The notes beneath the pieces are model-generated. The model was not told the origin of the DNA. It was given only the letters and a program-made list of their open reading frames with translations, and did not search any database. From Halomonas gemina (GTDB lineage: Bacteria; Pseudomonadota; Gammaproteobacteria; Pseudomonadales; Halomonadaceae), in assembly GCF_023554995.1 (NCBI RefSeq), contig NZ_JAMJPK010000002.1, forward strand, positions 124,001 through 188,000: DNA of 64,000 nucleotides, written 5' to 3'. Positions 16,482 through 36,854 of this stretch are shown piece after piece (the stretch's first letter is position 1; each line of letters begins with the position of its first letter). Position numbers and translations under genes: made by a program.

Positions 16482-18596
16482 ATGCAACCGATGATTCGTG
16501 GTCTCGCTATCGTGGCACTGCTGGCGGTCTCCACGGCCGCCATGGCGGCCTCCACCCTCACCGACCTGGAGTTCCGCCAGGGCAGTGACGGGGCGCTGGA
16601 AGTCGATCTCGACTTCCAGGGTCCGGTGCCCGAGGTGCGCGGCTACCGCCTCGACGACCCGGCCCGGCTGACCATCGACCTGATGGAGACCGACAGCGCC
16701 CTGGAGCGCCGCCGTGAGGAGCTGGGCATCGGCGGGGTCGAGCGGGTCACGGCCCTGGAAGCCGGCTCGCGCACGCGCCTGGTCTTCGAGCTCGAGGGGC
16801 CCCTGCCCTACGATACCCGCCAACAGGGCGACCGCCTGCGCCTCTCCATCGGGGGCGGGGCCGGCCAGTCGCCGGCGGCCAAGACCGCCTCGGCCACCAC
16901 CTCCTCGACCGCCGCCTCGTCGAGCCCGAGCCGCGATACCGTTTCGGCATACGATGAGCCGAGCATCCAGGATATCGACTTCCGTCGCGGCGACGGTGGG
17001 GCCGGGCGACTGGTCGTCACCTTCGACCGCACCGGGGTGGATGCCCGGGTGCGCGAGAGCGGCCGCAACCGCATCGTCGCCGAGCTGCGCGGGGTCGAGC
17101 TGCCGGCCTCCCTGGACCAGGTCTACGACGTCAGCGACTTCGGCACGCCGCTCGAGCGCGTCACCCCACGGGTGGGTCGCGATGGCGTGACCCTGGACAT
17201 CGAGGGCAGCGGTGGCTTCGCCATGGTCTCCACCCAGAGTGGTCGCCAGCTGACCATCGAGGCCCAGCCGGTCACCCAGGCGGAGCGCGAGGAGCGCACC
17301 CGCGAGCAGTTCCCCTACACCGGCGAGCGCATCACCCTGAACTTCCAGGACATCGAGGTGCGCTCGGTGCTGGCGATCATCGCCGACTTCACCGGCCTCA
17401 ACCTGGTGGCCAGCGACAGCGTGACCGGCCGCGTCACGCTCAACCTGCAGGACGTGCCCTGGGACCAGGCCCTGGACCTGGTGCTCAAGAGTCACGGTCT
17501 GGCCAGTCGCCAGGAGGGTAACGTCATCGTGGTAGCGCCGGCCTCTGAGCTCGCCCAGCGTGAGCAGATCGAGCTTCAGGCGCGCGAGCAGCTCGAGACA
17601 CTGGCCCCGCTTGAGTCCGAGTATGTCCAGATCAAGTATGCCAAGGCCGAGGACATGGCCCGCCTGCTGCGCGGCCAGGAGGGCTTCGGCCTGCTCTCGG
17701 AACGGGGCAAGGTGGCCGTGGATGCCCGTACCAATACCCTGTTGATCCAGGATACCGCCGAGAACATCGACTCCATCCTGGCAACCTTCGAGACGCTCGA
17801 TGTTTCAGTACGCCAGGTACAGATCGAGGCGCGTATCGTTATCGCCCGGGACAGTGCCACCCGTGAGCTGGGGGTGAACTGGGGAGTTTCTGGAAATCGT
17901 GATCCCGGCAGCCGCGGTTTTAACGTGGGAGGGGCAGCATCTGGTAACAGTCCGGACCAAGTGTTTTTCGATCCCGTGGCGGAGGAACTGGTGTATCGTG
18001 AGAGAGGTGGGTTAGCGGTGGATCTTGGTGGGGATGGCCGAAATAATCTTTCATCTTTTGCCTTTGGCTACCTCTCTGGCGATATCCTGCTCGACTTGGA
18101 ACTGCGGGCGCTGGAGAGCGAAGGCAAGAGCCAGACCATCTCCCAGCCGCGGGTGATCACCGCCAACCAGAAAAAGGCGGTGATCAAGCAGGGCACCGAG
18201 ATTCCCTATCAGGAAGCTGCTGCTAGTGGTGCTACGAATGTGGAGTTCAAGGAGGCGGTGCTGGCGCTGGAGGTGACGCCGCAGATCACCCCGGACAACC
18301 GCATCATCATGGACCTGGTGATCAACAACGATACGGTGGGGGAGCTCTTCAACGGCGTGCCCTCCATCGATACGAACTCCATCGAGACCCAGGTGCTGGT
18401 GGACAACGGCGAGACCGTGGTGCTGGGCGGGATCCTCACCACCGAGGAGGTGCGCAGCCTGTTCAAGACCCCCTTCCTGGGCGACCTGCCGGTGCTGGGG
18501 AACCTCTTCCGCTATACCGAGAACACCAATGATAAGGTAGAGTTGCTGGTATTCATCACGCCCCGAATACTGGACGACAACCTGGCCATTCGCTGA
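16482..18596 (+). CDS. pilQ: Type IV pilus secretin PilQ
   Basis: 704-aa outer-membrane secretin through which the pilus exits. The start [17 protein letters not shown] has a good ribosome-binding site (AAGGGAA) and a signal peptide ending AAMAA; the frame is open upstream but into pilP. Two AMIN domains occupy about 28-260, the STN/secretin N-terminal domain begins [21 protein letters not shown] near 283, an N1 domain follows ([16 protein letters not shown]), then the secretin core ([15 protein letters not shown] [14 protein letters not shown] and [10 protein letters not shown]). The stretch 17860-18080, between the N1 domain and the core, is AT-richer and codes for a Gly/Asn/Asp-rich loop. 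The stop overlaps aroK by one base. Confidence 0.96.
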   Translation: MQPMIRGLAIVALLAVSTAAMAASTLTDLEFRQGSDGALEVDLDFQGPVPEVRGYRLDDPARLTIDLMETDSALERRREELGIGGVERVTALEAGSRTRLVFELEGPLPYDTRQQGDRLRLSIGGGAGQSPAAKTASATTSSTAASSSPSRDTVSAYDEPSIQDIDFRRGDGGAGRLVVTFDRTGVDARVRESGRNRIVAELRGVELPASLDQVYDVSDFGTPLERVTPRVGRDGVTLDIEGSGGFAMVSTQSGRQLTIEAQPVTQAEREERTREQFPYTGERITLNFQDIEVRSVLAIIADFTGLNLVASDSVTGRVTLNLQDVPWDQALDLVLKSHGLASRQEGNVIVVAPASELAQREQIELQAREQLETLAPLESEYVQIKYAKAEDMARLLRGQEGFGLLSERGKVAVDARTNTLLIQDTAENIDSILATFETLDVSVRQVQIEARIVIARDSATRELGVNWGVSGNRDPGSRGFNVGGAASGNSPDQVFFDPVAEELVYRERGGLAVDLGGDGRNNLSSFAFGYLSGDILLDLELRALESEGKSQTISQPRVITANQKKAVIKQGTEIPYQEAAASGATNVEFKEAVLALEVTPQITPDNRIIMDLVINNDTVGELFNGVPSIDTNSIETQVLVDNGETVVLGGILTTEEVRSLFKTPFLGDLPVLGNLFRYTENTNDKVELLVFITPRILDDNLAIR

Positions 18597-19138
18597 TGCA
18601 GGCACTTCCCAACCTGATACTGATCGGCCCCATGGGGGCCGGCAAGAGCACCATCGGCCGCCTTCTGGCGGCCGTACTGTCACGCGAGTTCTACGACAGC
18701 GACCACGAGATCCAGGCGCGCTGCGGCGCCGACATCCCGTGGATCTTCGACGTCGAGGGCGAGTCGGGCTTTCGCGACCGTGAGACCCAGATGATCCGCG
18801 AGTTGACCCGCCGCGAGGGCGTGGTCATCGCCACCGGTGGCGGTGCGGTGCTGCGCGAGGAGAACCGCCGTCTGCTGCGCGAGAGCGGCTCCGTCATCTA
18901 CCTGCTCACCACCGTGGAGCAGCAGCTGCGGCGTACCGCCAAGGATCGCAACCGGCCGCTGCTGCAGCGCGGCGACCGCGAGCAGCTGCTACGCGACATG
19001 TTCGCGCTGCGTGACCCTCTCTACCGCGCCACCGCCGATGTGGTGGTGCGTACCGACCGGCGCGGCCCGCGTGCCGTGGTCAACGAGATCGTGCGGCGCG
19101 TCACGCGCCTGGTCGATCCCCTGCAATGCAAGGCCTGA
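18596..19138 (+). CDS. aroK: Shikimate kinase
   Basis: 180-aa kinase that phosphorylates shikimate at O3. P-loop GPMGAGKST at residues 11-19, shikimate-binding DSDHEI and GFRDRE, Walker B-like [11 protein letters not shown], and the adenine/LID region RPLLQRGD. The ATG overlaps the pilQ stop by one base (TGATG), so it is translated from the pilus operon transcript; pilQ-aroK-aroB order is conserved in many gammaproteobacteria. Confidence 0.97.
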   Translation: MQALPNLILIGPMGAGKSTIGRLLAAVLSREFYDSDHEIQARCGADIPWIFDVEGESGFRDRETQMIRELTRREGVVIATGGGAVLREENRRLLRESGSVIYLLTTVEQQLRRTAKDRNRPLLQRGDREQLLRDMFALRDPLYRATADVVVRTDRRGPRAVVNEIVRRVTRLVDPLQCKA

Positions 19139-19142
19139 GCCC

Positions 19143-20249
19143 ATGAGCGATCCCCGCAATGCCCCCGGCACCCTCGAGGTGGCGCTGGGCAGCCGCAGCT
19201 ATCCCATCCACATCGGCCCCGGTCTGCTCGGCGATCCCCGCTGGTTGACCCCCCACCTGGCCGGGCGCCAGGTCATGGTGGTCACCAACGAGACGGTGGC
19301 GCCCCTCTATCTGTCACGCCTCCGTCAGGGGCTTGGTGACAACCTCGAGGTGCGCGAGCTGGTCCTGCCGGACGGCGAGGCCACCAAGACGCTGGCCAGC
19401 GTCGAGCGGATCTGGGATGCCCTGCTGGCGGCCGGCTTCAACCGTCGCTGCACCCTCATCGCCCTGGGCGGCGGGGTGATCGGCGACATGGTCGGCTTTG
19501 CTGCGGCCTGCTACCAGCGCGGCGTGGCCTTCGTGCAGGTGCCGACCACGCTGCTCGCCCAGGTCGACTCCTCGGTGGGTGGCAAGACGGGGGTCAACCA
19601 TCCGCGCGGCAAGAACATGATCGGCGCCTTCTGGCAGCCGCGGGCGGTGCTGGTCGATACCGATACCCTGGCGACACTGCCGCCGCGGGAGCTCTCCGCG
19701 GGGCTCGCCGAGGTGATCAAGTACGGGCTGATCCGCGATGCCGACTTCCTGGCCTGGCTCGAAGGCGCGATGGAGGCGCTGCGCGGGCTCGACCCCGCCG
19801 CCCTGACCCGGGCCATCGAGCGCAGCTGTGCCCTCAAGGCGGAGATCGTCGCCGAGGACGAGACCGAGCAGGGGGTGAGGGCGCTGCTCAACCTGGGCCA
19901 TACCTTCGGCCACGCCATCGAGGCCCATCAGGGCTACGGCAACTGGCTGCATGGCGAGGCCGTGGGCACCGGCATGCTGATGGCCGCCGAGCTCTCGGCG
20001 CGGCTGGGATGGCTGAGCGACGCGGAGGTGGCGCGCACCCGGGCGATCATCGAGGCCGCGGGCCTGCCCCTGGCCGCCCCGGCCGACATGGGCGTGGATG
20101 ACTTCCTCGCCATCATGCGCCTCGACAAGAAGAACCTCGACAGCCGCCTGCGCCTAATCCTGCTGCGCACCCCGGGGGAGGCCTGCATCCATGACGCGAC
20201 GCCGACCGAGACCCTGGCCGCCCTGCTCGAGGCGTTCCCGCGCCGCTGA
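19143..20249 (+). CDS. aroB: 3-Dehydroquinate synthase
   Basis: 368-aa NAD+- and metal-dependent enzyme that cyclises DAHP to 3-dehydroquinate, the second shikimate-pathway step. The start [16 protein letters not shown] lies four bases after the aroK stop; a longer open frame upstream overlaps aroK and is not homologous. Recognisable: [62 protein letters not shown], and the metal-binding E/H/H in [20 protein letters not shown] and [10 protein letters not shown]. Last gene of the pil-aro operon. Confidence 0.97.
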   Translation: MSDPRNAPGTLEVALGSRSYPIHIGPGLLGDPRWLTPHLAGRQVMVVTNETVAPLYLSRLRQGLGDNLEVRELVLPDGEATKTLASVERIWDALLAAGFNRRCTLIALGGGVIGDMVGFAAACYQRGVAFVQVPTTLLAQVDSSVGGKTGVNHPRGKNMIGAFWQPRAVLVDTDTLATLPPRELSAGLAEVIKYGLIRDADFLAWLEGAMEALRGLDPAALTRAIERSCALKAEIVAEDETEQGVRALLNLGHTFGHAIEAHQGYGNWLHGEAVGTGMLMAAELSARLGWLSDAEVARTRAIIEAAGLPLAAPADMGVDDFLAIMRLDKKNLDSRLRLILLRTPGEACIHDATPTETLAALLEAFPRR

Positions 20250-20364
20250 TACCTGCCCGTATTCTCCGTGCCTGCCGACGCCCGCCCTGTGCGGGCGTCG
20301 TCATGTCTGGAGAGAGGAGGAGCGCGCGGTCGGCGACCTCCGGCCGCATGTATCTGCATGGCAT

Positions 20365-20379
20365 ATGCCGTATCGGCAT
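20365..20379. promoter_or_regulatory. Operator-like dyad upstream of gltB (ATGCCG-TAT-CGGCAT)
   Basis: Perfect 6-bp inverted repeat with a 3-base centre, overlapping a second small palindrome GGCATATGCC at 20360-20369. The binding protein is not known to me. Confidence 0.4.
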
Positions 20380-20397
20380 GGGGTGACGGCGCAAATA

Positions 20398-20411
20398 TAG
20401 ACCAAAGTCTA
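20398..20411. promoter_or_regulatory. Operator-like dyad upstream of gltB (TAGAC-CAAA-GTCTA)
   Basis: Perfect 5-bp inverted repeat with a 4-base centre in an AT-rich patch, about 140 bases upstream of the gltB promoter candidate. Regulator unidentified. Confidence 0.4.
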
Positions 20412-20544
20412 GTGTGTATTCCGATGCGTTGAAGGGGCGTTGTTGGTTCTTGCAAGCCATTGAGTTGGCGGGTTTTTTCGAATATTTGGCGATGCAAGTA
20501 ACGGATTTGTCGATGGTTTTTCGTGGCGTGACCGGGGCGTGATA

Positions 20545-20574
20545 TTGCGCGGCGGGGGCGGCTCTGGCTATGCT
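20545..20574 (+). promoter_or_regulatory. Sigma70-like promoter for gltBD
   Basis: TTGCGC (20545-20550), 18-base spacer, TATGCT (20569-20574), giving a leader of about 110 bases before the gltB ATG. Confidence 0.5.
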
Positions 20575-20690
20575 GGTCGGCCTTTTGTCGAGCAGTCGCG
20601 CCCCCGTTTCGGGCGCAGCATGAAAAAAGAAAAAAACACAACAATATCATGCGAAGACTGACAAAGAAACCCTTCAATCGAGGCACGCCC

Positions 20691-29384
<8,694 letters not shown>

Positions 29385-29446
29385 CCCGGTAAACCGAGCA
29401 GCGCTGGCAAGCCGAGAGAGCACGGCAGTTTCCCAATCAACGCTGA

Positions 29447-30760
<1,314 letters not shown>

Positions 30761-30808
30761 GCGAACAGCGTTGCCTTTTGCCTGTCCTCCTGTAGGAGAT
30801 CGCCGACA

Positions 30809-30832
30809 GAGTGGCGAAGAGATTCGCCACTC
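30809..30832. repeat. REP-like hairpin after eno
   Basis: GAGTGGCGAA/TTCGCCACTC, a perfect 10-bp stem with a 4-base loop, inside a context (TGTAGGAG ... CCTGCG) like the intergenic palindromic repeats of Pseudomonas-type genomes. Only one copy is in this window, so repeat status is inferred. Confidence 0.4.
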
Positions 30833-30844
30833 CTGCGTCGGACA

Positions 30845-30874
30845 GGCCCGACCCCGTGCAGGGTCGGGCCTTTT
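30845..30874 (+). terminator. Factor-independent terminator after eno
   Basis: GGCCCGACCC/GGGTCGGGCC, a 10-bp perfect stem with a 6-base loop followed by TTTTCATTT, 85 bases after the eno stop. Confidence 0.9.
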
Positions 30875-31142
30875 CATTTCATTGATTCAAATGGGTTTTC
30901 CTGACCGCCTTCGTGGAAGGGCGGCCTGGCGTGATCGTCGCCGGCGCGCCACGGGTGGGGTTGTGCTGCAATGCGGCTATGCCACACTGCACTCGGGATG
31001 TGGGAGAGCGGGGATGCTCTTCCGGCAGGATGCAACGGGATGCGTGAAGTGATGCGCTCGGTGCGGCAGGAGGCCGCTCCCGGGCAGGGAAGGCATCACG
31101 GGAGTCGGGCGGAGGGAGCCGCTCGAGGATCGGCTGGGAGCG

Positions 31143-31166
31143 GGCGGCCTGCGGGCCGCCTTTCTT
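31143..31166 (+). terminator. Terminator-like hairpin of unknown owner
   Basis: GGCGGCC/GGCCGCC with a 4-base loop followed by TTTCTT, oriented for plus-strand transcription although the eno terminator is almost 300 bases upstream. Confidence 0.5.
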
Positions 31167-31199
31167 GCCGAGTGTTCTCCTTCTTCGCTCAGGGCAGAG

Positions 31200-31239
31200 A
31201 CGACGACGCCGGATGTCACATGACATCCGGCGTCGTCGT
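31200..31239. terminator. Perfect 19-bp palindrome at the fdxA 3' end
   Basis: Two perfect 19-base arms (31200-31218 and 31221-31239) separated by CA, with GACGACGCCGG at the base. It lies 20 bases past the fdxA stop and is symmetrical enough to act from either side. No T-tract. Confidence 0.6.
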
Positions 31240-31258
31240 GTCCGGCCGCGGCCCCGGT

Positions 31259-31582
31259 TCAGCGCTCGAGCAGTTCCAGCTTGCCCGGCTTGCCATCCCA
31301 CTCCTCGGCATTCTCCGGCGGATCCTGCTTCTCGCTGATGTTGGGCCAGACCTCGGCCAGCTCGGCGTTGATCTCGATAAACTGTTCCTGGCCCTCCGGC
31401 AGCTCATCCTCCGAGAAGATTGCCTCGGCAGGGCACTCCGGCTCGCACAGGGCGCAGTCGATGCACTCGTCGGGGTGGATCACCAGGAAGTTGGGGCCTT
31501 CGTAGAAGCAGTCCACCGGGCAGACCTCGACACAGTCGGTGTACTTGCACTTGATGCAGTTCTCGGTGACGACGAATGTCAT
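31259..31582 (-). CDS. fdxA: Seven-iron ferredoxin FdxA
   Basis: 107-aa electron carrier of the Azotobacter FdI type. Cysteines at 9, 12, 17, 21, 25, 40, 43, 46 and 50 give one 3Fe-4S and one 4Fe-4S cluster ([16 protein letters not shown] and [12 protein letters not shown]), followed by the acidic C-terminal extension with NISEKQDPP and PGKLELLER. The start [17 protein letters not shown] is fixed by homology; an earlier in-frame ATG would add 51 unrelated residues. It is next to mutS on the same strand, as in Pseudomonas. A perfect AT-rich dyad lies about 60 bases upstream. Confidence 0.96.
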   Translation of the reverse strand: MTFVVTENCIKCKYTDCVEVCPVDCFYEGPNFLVIHPDECIDCALCEPECPAEAIFSEDELPEGQEQFIEINAELAEVWPNISEKQDPPENAEEWDGKPGKLELLER

Positions 31583-31643
31583 GCCAGTCTCCCATTCTCT
31601 GGCCGTGGCAGGGCGCGGCCGGTAGTCGATGATGCTAAATGAG

Positions 31644-31667
31644 TTATAAGAAGAAAAATTCTTATAA
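31644..31667. promoter_or_regulatory. AT-rich dyad upstream of fdxA
   Basis: TTATAAGAA-N6-TTCTTATAA, a perfect 9-bp inverted repeat in an otherwise GC-rich region, about 60 bases before fdxA. It contains TATAA-type -10 sequence on both strands, so it may be the fdxA promoter with an overlapping operator. Confidence 0.45.
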
Positions 31668-31745
31668 TTTCCAGGATTTGATCGAGCCATTCTAGTCGCG
31701 GCGGGGGTGGCCCCGCAAGCGGCGCTCGGCGCCATTGTCGGCCAT

Positions 31746-34334
31746 TCACAGGGCCTCCTTCCAGCGGTAGAGCAGCTCCAGGGCCTGGCGGGGCGACAGC
31801 GCGTCGGGATCCAGGCTGCCCAGCTGCTCGACCAGCGGGTGGGGCGTGCTGGCGAAGAGGTCGGCCTGGTGGGGCGCGGCCGGCCGTTCTCCCGCGGCGG
31901 CCGTGTCGACCGGCAGCCGGCTGCCCTGGTCGATCTCCTGCTGCTCCAGGGTGGCGAGCTTCTCCCGGGCCCGGGCGATCACCCCCTGGGGAACGCCGGC
32001 GAGCTGGGCCACCTGCAGGCCGTAGCTCTGGCTGGCCGGGCCGTCCTCCACCCGGTGCATGAAGACGATCCCGTCGCGATGCTCCGCGGCCGTGAGGTGC
32101 ACGTTGGCCACCCCCTCGGCCTGCTCGGCCAGCGCCGTCATCTCGAAGTAGTGGGTGGCGAACAGCGTGAAGGCGCGGCTGCGGGTCAGGTGCTCGGCGC
32201 TGGCCCAGGCCAGCGAGAGGCCATCGAAGGTGCTGGTGCCGCGGCCGATCTCGTCCATCAGCACCAGGCTTTCGTCGGTGGCGTTGTGCAGGATGCTGGC
32301 GGTCTCGGTCATCTCCACCATGAAGGTGGAGCGTCCGCCGGCCAGGTCGTCCGAGGAGCCGATGCGGGTGAAGATGCGATCCACCGGCCCGATGGTGGCC
32401 GCATCCGCCGGCACGAAGCTGCCGGTGTGGGCGAGCAGGGTGATCAGCGCGGCCTGGCGCATGTAGGTGGACTTGCCGCCCATGTTGGGGCCGGTGATGA
32501 CCAGCATGCGGCGCCTGTCGTCCAGCACCAGGTCGTTGGGCACGAAGGGGGTCTCGGTGACCTGTTCGACCACCGGGTGGCGGCCGGCGCGGATGTCGAT
32601 CCCCGGTGACTCGGGCAGCGCCGGGCGTACGAACTCCAGGGCCCGGGCGCGCTCGGCGAAGGCGCACAGCACGTCCAGTGCCGCCAGCGCCCGCCCGGTG
32701 CCCTGCAGCGCGGCGAGCTCGGCGTTGAGGGTGTCGAGCAGGCCGTCGTAGAGCAGCTTCTCCCGGGCCAGGGCGCGGGACTTCGCCGAGAGGGCCTTGT
32801 CCTCGAACTCCTTGAGCTCGGGAATGATGAAGCGTTCGGCGTTCTTCAGGGTCTGGCGGCGGACATAGTCGACGGGGGCGTCCCGGGCCTGGGCCCGGGG
32901 AATCTCGATGTAGTAGCCGTGGACCCGGTTGTAGCCCACCTTGAGGCCGGGCAGTCCGGTCCGCTCGCGCTCCCGGGTCTCCAGGCGGATCAGGTAGTCG
33001 CCGGCGTGCTCGGCGAGCCCGCGGTGCTCGTCGAGCTCGGCGTCGAAACCCTCGGCGATCACCCCGCCGTCGCGGATCACCACCGGCGGGTTCTCCACCA
33101 GGGCGCGGGTCAGGGTGTCGGCCAGCGCCGGGAAGGGGTGGATATGCTGGCGGAGCTCGTCCAGCGTGCTGCCCTCGCCGTAGGCCGCGAGGTCGGCCTG
33201 GAGCTCGGGCAGGGCGACCAGGGCGTCGCGCAGGCGGGCCAGGTCGCGCGGTCGCGCGCTGTAGAGGGCCACCCGGGCCAGGATGCGTTCCACGTCGCCG
33301 ATCGCCTTGAGCGACTCGCGCAGCGCGATGAAGCCCTCATCGTCGAGCAGCAGCGCCACCGCCGCCTGGCGGCCACCGACCTGGGCGCGGTCGCGCAGCG
33401 GGCGGTTGAGCCAGCGCTTGAGCAGCCGCGAGCCCATGGCTGTGGCGGTGGTGTCGAGCACGCTGGCCAGGGTGTTGTCGGCGCTGCCGCCGAGGTTGAC
33501 GTCGATCTCCAGGTTGCGACGGCTGGCGGCATCGATCACTACGGCGTCGTCGCGGCTCTCCACGCCGATGGCGGTGACATGGGGCAGGGCCGTGCGCTGG
33601 GTGTCCCGGGCATAGTCGACCAGCACCCCGGCGGCGGTGATGGCGGCCTCCAGGTGGGCGCAGCCGAAGCCGCGCAGGTCCTGGACCTGGAACTGGTCGC
33701 ACAGGGTGCGCGTCGCGCTCTCGAGGTCGAACAGCCAGTCATTCTGGCGACGCAGGCCACGGCGCCCCTCCAGGGCGCTCGGCAGGGCCAGGCTCTCGGC
33801 CACCAGCAGCTCGGCGGGGTCGAGGCGCTGCAGTTCGGCAAGCATCTCGCCCTCGCCCTCGACCTCGAGCACGTTAAAGCGGCCGCTGGAGAGCTCCAGC
33901 CAGGCCAGCCCCCAGCGCTCGCCGAGCGGGGCCACGGCGACCAGCAGGTTGTCGCGGCGGGCATCCAGCAGCGCCTCGTCGTAGAGGGTGCCGGGGGTGA
34001 CGATGCGCACCACGCGGCGCTCCACCGGCCCCTTGCTGGTGGCCGGGTCGCCGATCTGCTCGCAGATCGCCACCGACTCGCCGGCGGCCACCAGGCGGGC
34101 CAGATAGCCCTCGGCGCTGTGGTAGGGCACGCCGGCCATGGGAATCGGCTTGCCGGCGGACTGGCCACGCTGGGTCAGGGTGATGTCGAGCAGGGCGGCG
34201 GCACGCCGGGCATCCTCATGGAACAGCTCGTAGAAGTCGCCCATGCGATAGAAGAGCAGCACGTCTGGGTGCTCGCGCTTGATCTTCAGGTACTGGCTCA
34301 TCATGGGGGTATGCTGGGCACTGGCCTGTGACAT
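31746..34334 (-). CDS. mutS: DNA mismatch repair protein MutS
   Basis: 862-aa mismatch sensor ATPase. The N-terminal mismatch-recognition F-x-E is at residues 34-36 in [11 protein letters not shown]; connector, lever and clamp domains follow ([12 protein letters not shown] at the clamp/lever); the ATPase has Walker [10 protein letters not shown] near 616 and Walker B/signature [14 protein letters not shown]; a C-terminal dimerisation tail ends [16 protein letters not shown]. The start [16 protein letters not shown] fits the family. The stop lies about 160 bases from the fdxA start. Confidence 0.98.
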   Translation of the reverse strand: MSQASAQHTPMMSQYLKIKREHPDVLLFYRMGDFYELFHEDARRAAALLDITLTQRGQSAGKPIPMAGVPYHSAEGYLARLVAAGESVAICEQIGDPATSKGPVERRVVRIVTPGTLYDEALLDARRDNLLVAVAPLGERWGLAWLELSSGRFNVLEVEGEGEMLAELQRLDPAELLVAESLALPSALEGRRGLRRQNDWLFDLESATRTLCDQFQVQDLRGFGCAHLEAAITAAGVLVDYARDTQRTALPHVTAIGVESRDDAVVIDAASRRNLEIDVNLGGSADNTLASVLDTTATAMGSRLLKRWLNRPLRDRAQVGGRQAAVALLLDDEGFIALRESLKAIGDVERILARVALYSARPRDLARLRDALVALPELQADLAAYGEGSTLDELRQHIHPFPALADTLTRALVENPPVVIRDGGVIAEGFDAELDEHRGLAEHAGDYLIRLETRERERTGLPGLKVGYNRVHGYYIEIPRAQARDAPVDYVRRQTLKNAERFIIPELKEFEDKALSAKSRALAREKLLYDGLLDTLNAELAALQGTGRALAALDVLCAFAERARALEFVRPALPESPGIDIRAGRHPVVEQVTETPFVPNDLVLDDRRRMLVITGPNMGGKSTYMRQAALITLLAHTGSFVPADAATIGPVDRIFTRIGSSDDLAGGRSTFMVEMTETASILHNATDESLVLMDEIGRGTSTFDGLSLAWASAEHLTRSRAFTLFATHYFEMTALAEQAEGVANVHLTAAEHRDGIVFMHRVEDGPASQSYGLQVAQLAGVPQGVIARAREKLATLEQQEIDQGSRLPVDTAAAGERPAAPHQADLFASTPHPLVEQLGSLDPDALSPRQALELLYRWKEAL

Positions 34335-34478
34335 CGGGTTCCTGCTCTGGCGGATGACGGATGGCTGGCGTCGAATGCGCCATGCATGTCGCTGACAAAG
34401 CCGTTATTGTACGGAAAAGTCATCGCTCACGCGCGGCCGACGTCGCCTCGGCCGCTGCGAATATCCAGGAGTCATGCC

Positions 34479-34991
34479 ATGCCTACCCGCGCCTCCCGCC
34501 TGGCCGATCTCGACCTCGTGGCCCTCGCCGAGCGGCTGGGACAGCGTTGCAGGGAGCGGGGCATCACGGTCACCGCCGCGGAGTCCTGCACCGGGGGTGG
34601 GGTGGCCAGCGCCATCACCGCCGTGGCCGGCAGCTCCGACTGGTTCGAGACCGGCTACGTGACCTATGCCAATGGTGCCAAGACCCGGCTGCTGGGCGTG
34701 CCCGAGGCACTGCTGGCCGAGCATGGGGCGGTGAGCCGCGCGGTCGTCGAGGCGATGGTGGCCGGCGCCTGTCGCGACAGCGGCGCCGGGCTCGGCGTGG
34801 CGATCAGCGGGGTAGCCGGTCCTGGCGGCGGCAGTCCCGACAAGCCGGTGGGCACCGTTTGGCTGGCCTGGGGCGATGCCGAACGGGCCGAGGCGGAGTG
34901 CCACCACCTCGCGGGTGACCGGGCGGCCGTGCGCGAGCAGGCCGTGCGCGAGGCGCTGGTCGGCCTGGTGCGGCGGCTCGAGCCTGCCTGA
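34479..34991 (+). CDS. pncC: Nicotinamide-nucleotide amidohydrolase PncC (CinA C-terminal family)
   Basis: 170-aa enzyme that deamidates nicotinamide mononucleotide in the pyridine nucleotide cycle. It is a single CinA-C domain: [22 protein letters not shown] with the catalytic Ser, [16 protein letters not shown], and [25 protein letters not shown]. The start ATG at 34479 has AGGAG at 34466-34470; an earlier ATG lies in the mutS-pncC promoter gap. Upstream of recA, as in Pseudomonas and E. coli (ygaD). Confidence 0.95.
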   Translation: MPTRASRLADLDLVALAERLGQRCRERGITVTAAESCTGGGVASAITAVAGSSDWFETGYVTYANGAKTRLLGVPEALLAEHGAVSRAVVEAMVAGACRDSGAGLGVAISGVAGPGGGSPDKPVGTVWLAWGDAERAEAECHHLAGDRAAVREQAVREALVGLVRRLEPA

Positions 34992-35054
34992 CCGCTCATC
35001 GGCCGGCGGCATCGTGTCGGCGGTGCTGGTCGCGCCGGGATTTTTTCGCCATAC

Positions 35055-35074
35055 TACTGTGCAGTCATACAGTG
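35055..35074. promoter_or_regulatory. LexA box (SOS box) of recA
   Basis: CTGT-N8-ACAG at 35057-35072, flanked by TA and TG, nearly matching the gammaproteobacterial consensus, 64 bases before the recA start. recA is therefore expected to be LexA-repressed and DNA damage-inducible. Confidence 0.9.
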
Positions 35075-35137
35075 GTTGCCGGCCATCGTTACTCTCATTT
35101 GCTACGTCCCATTCGCTACCTCTCAGGAGTTCCTTAT

Positions 35138-36211
<1,074 letters not shown>

Positions 36212-36214
36212 GCC

Positions 36215-36703
36215 ATGCTTGGACAGCCCTCCGGCGGCGGCGAGTCGTCGCCTCGCGACGATGCCGTCCGCCTGCTGGCCCGACGCGAGCACTCGCGCCG
36301 GGAGCTGGCCGAGCGCCTGGCGGCCAAGGGGCACGCGCCCGAGCGCATCGCCGAGTGCCTCGACGAGTTGGCCGAGCAGGGTCTGCAGTCTGACGCCCGC
36401 TTCGCCGAGAGCTTCCTGCGCTCACGCATCCTGCGCGGCCAGGGGCCGCTGAAGATCCGGCTGGAGCTGGAGCGACGCGGCCTTGGCCGGGAGGAGATCC
36501 GTCACGCCTTCGCCGAGAGCGAGCAGGCCGGCGAGGGCGACTGGTTCGCCCTGGCCTGCGCGGCGCTCGCGCGGCGCTTCACGGGACCCGGCGATACGCC
36601 TCGCGAGTGCGCTCGCCGCGAGCGCTTCTTGGCCCAGCGCGGCTTCGATTTCGAGCAGGTGCGCCACGCCCTGGAGCACGCCTGGGATTCGGCGCCGGAT
36701 TAG
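36215..36703 (+). CDS. recX: RecA regulator RecX
   Basis: 162-aa helical protein that binds and modulates RecA filaments. Three tandem three-helix repeats are visible: AVRLLARREHSRRELAERLAAKG (about 18-40), LDELAEQGLQSDARFAESFLRSR and IRLELERRGLGREEIRHAF. It begins three bases after recA and shares its SOS-controlled transcript. Confidence 0.95.
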   Translation: MLGQPSGGGESSPRDDAVRLLARREHSRRELAERLAAKGHAPERIAECLDELAEQGLQSDARFAESFLRSRILRGQGPLKIRLELERRGLGREEIRHAFAESEQAGEGDWFALACAALARRFTGPGDTPRECARRERFLAQRGFDFEQVRHALEHAWDSAPD

Positions 36704-36776
36704 CCTCGAGCGGCACCGCTATTTGCGATAACCCTGGCCGGGACAGACCGCCCCTTCAGTCCCTTGACAACTGCGC

Positions 36777-36782
36777 TATAAT
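36777..36782 (+). promoter_or_regulatory. -10 element for alaS (TATAAT)
   Basis: Perfect TATAAT 130 bases before the alaS start. A perfect TTGACA is also present (36764-36769) but only seven bases upstream, which is not a productive spacing; the correctly spaced -35 would be CTTCAG (36754-36759). Confidence 0.5.
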
Positions 36783-36819
36783 GGCTCCCTTTGCGAACGC
36801 CCCGGGTGGCACCCCGCGG

Positions 36820-36854
36820 CACCACGAAGCGCCCGCAGAAGGGGCGCAGTGGTG
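36820..36854 (+). promoter_or_regulatory. Two-step stem-loop in the alaS leader
   Basis: CACCAC-GAA-GCGCCC pairs with GGGCGC-A-GTGGTG (36820-36825, 36829-36834, 36842-36847, 36849-36854) around a seven-base loop. It ends 57 bases before the alaS ATG, within the predicted untranslated leader. Candidate for autoregulation or RNA stability. Confidence 0.45.

Larger units (their letters stand above)
20250..20690. promoter_or_regulatory. aroB-gltB intergenic region (441 bases, no gene)
   Basis: It contains a hairpin after aroB (GACGCCCGC/GCGGGCGTC, 20277-20299), two dyads (20365-20379 and 20398-20411), an AT-rich stretch around 20390-20530, a sigma70-like promoter (20545-20574) and a leader hairpin (GCGCCC/GGGCGC, 20598-20616) before an A-rich run. 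No open frame here has convincing coding character. The length and the dyads suggest regulated transcription of gltBD, for instance by nitrogen status; that is inference. Confidence 0.6.
30761..31258. other. Gene-free region between eno and fdxA (498 bases)
   Basis: It holds a REP-like hairpin (30809-30832), the eno terminator (30845-30874), a second plus-strand terminator-like hairpin (31143-31166) and a long palindrome at the fdxA 3' end (31200-31239). Between 30880 and 31140 I see no convincing gene: the open frames on either strand are low-complexity Arg/Pro/Ala-rich translations. In Pseudomonas and E. coli relatives the ftsB-ispD to nlpD-rpoS block lies between eno and the fdxA/mutS side; none of it is present here. 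Confidence 0.6.

Noticed and set aside
30879..31301. 140-codon minus-strand frame in the eno-fdxA gap
   Set aside because: Arg-rich low-complexity translation that crosses two hairpins and runs into fdxA; no ribosome-binding site.
36764..36782. TTGACA and TATAAT read as one consensus promoter of alaS
   Set aside because: Only seven bases separate them; sigma70 needs about 16-18.
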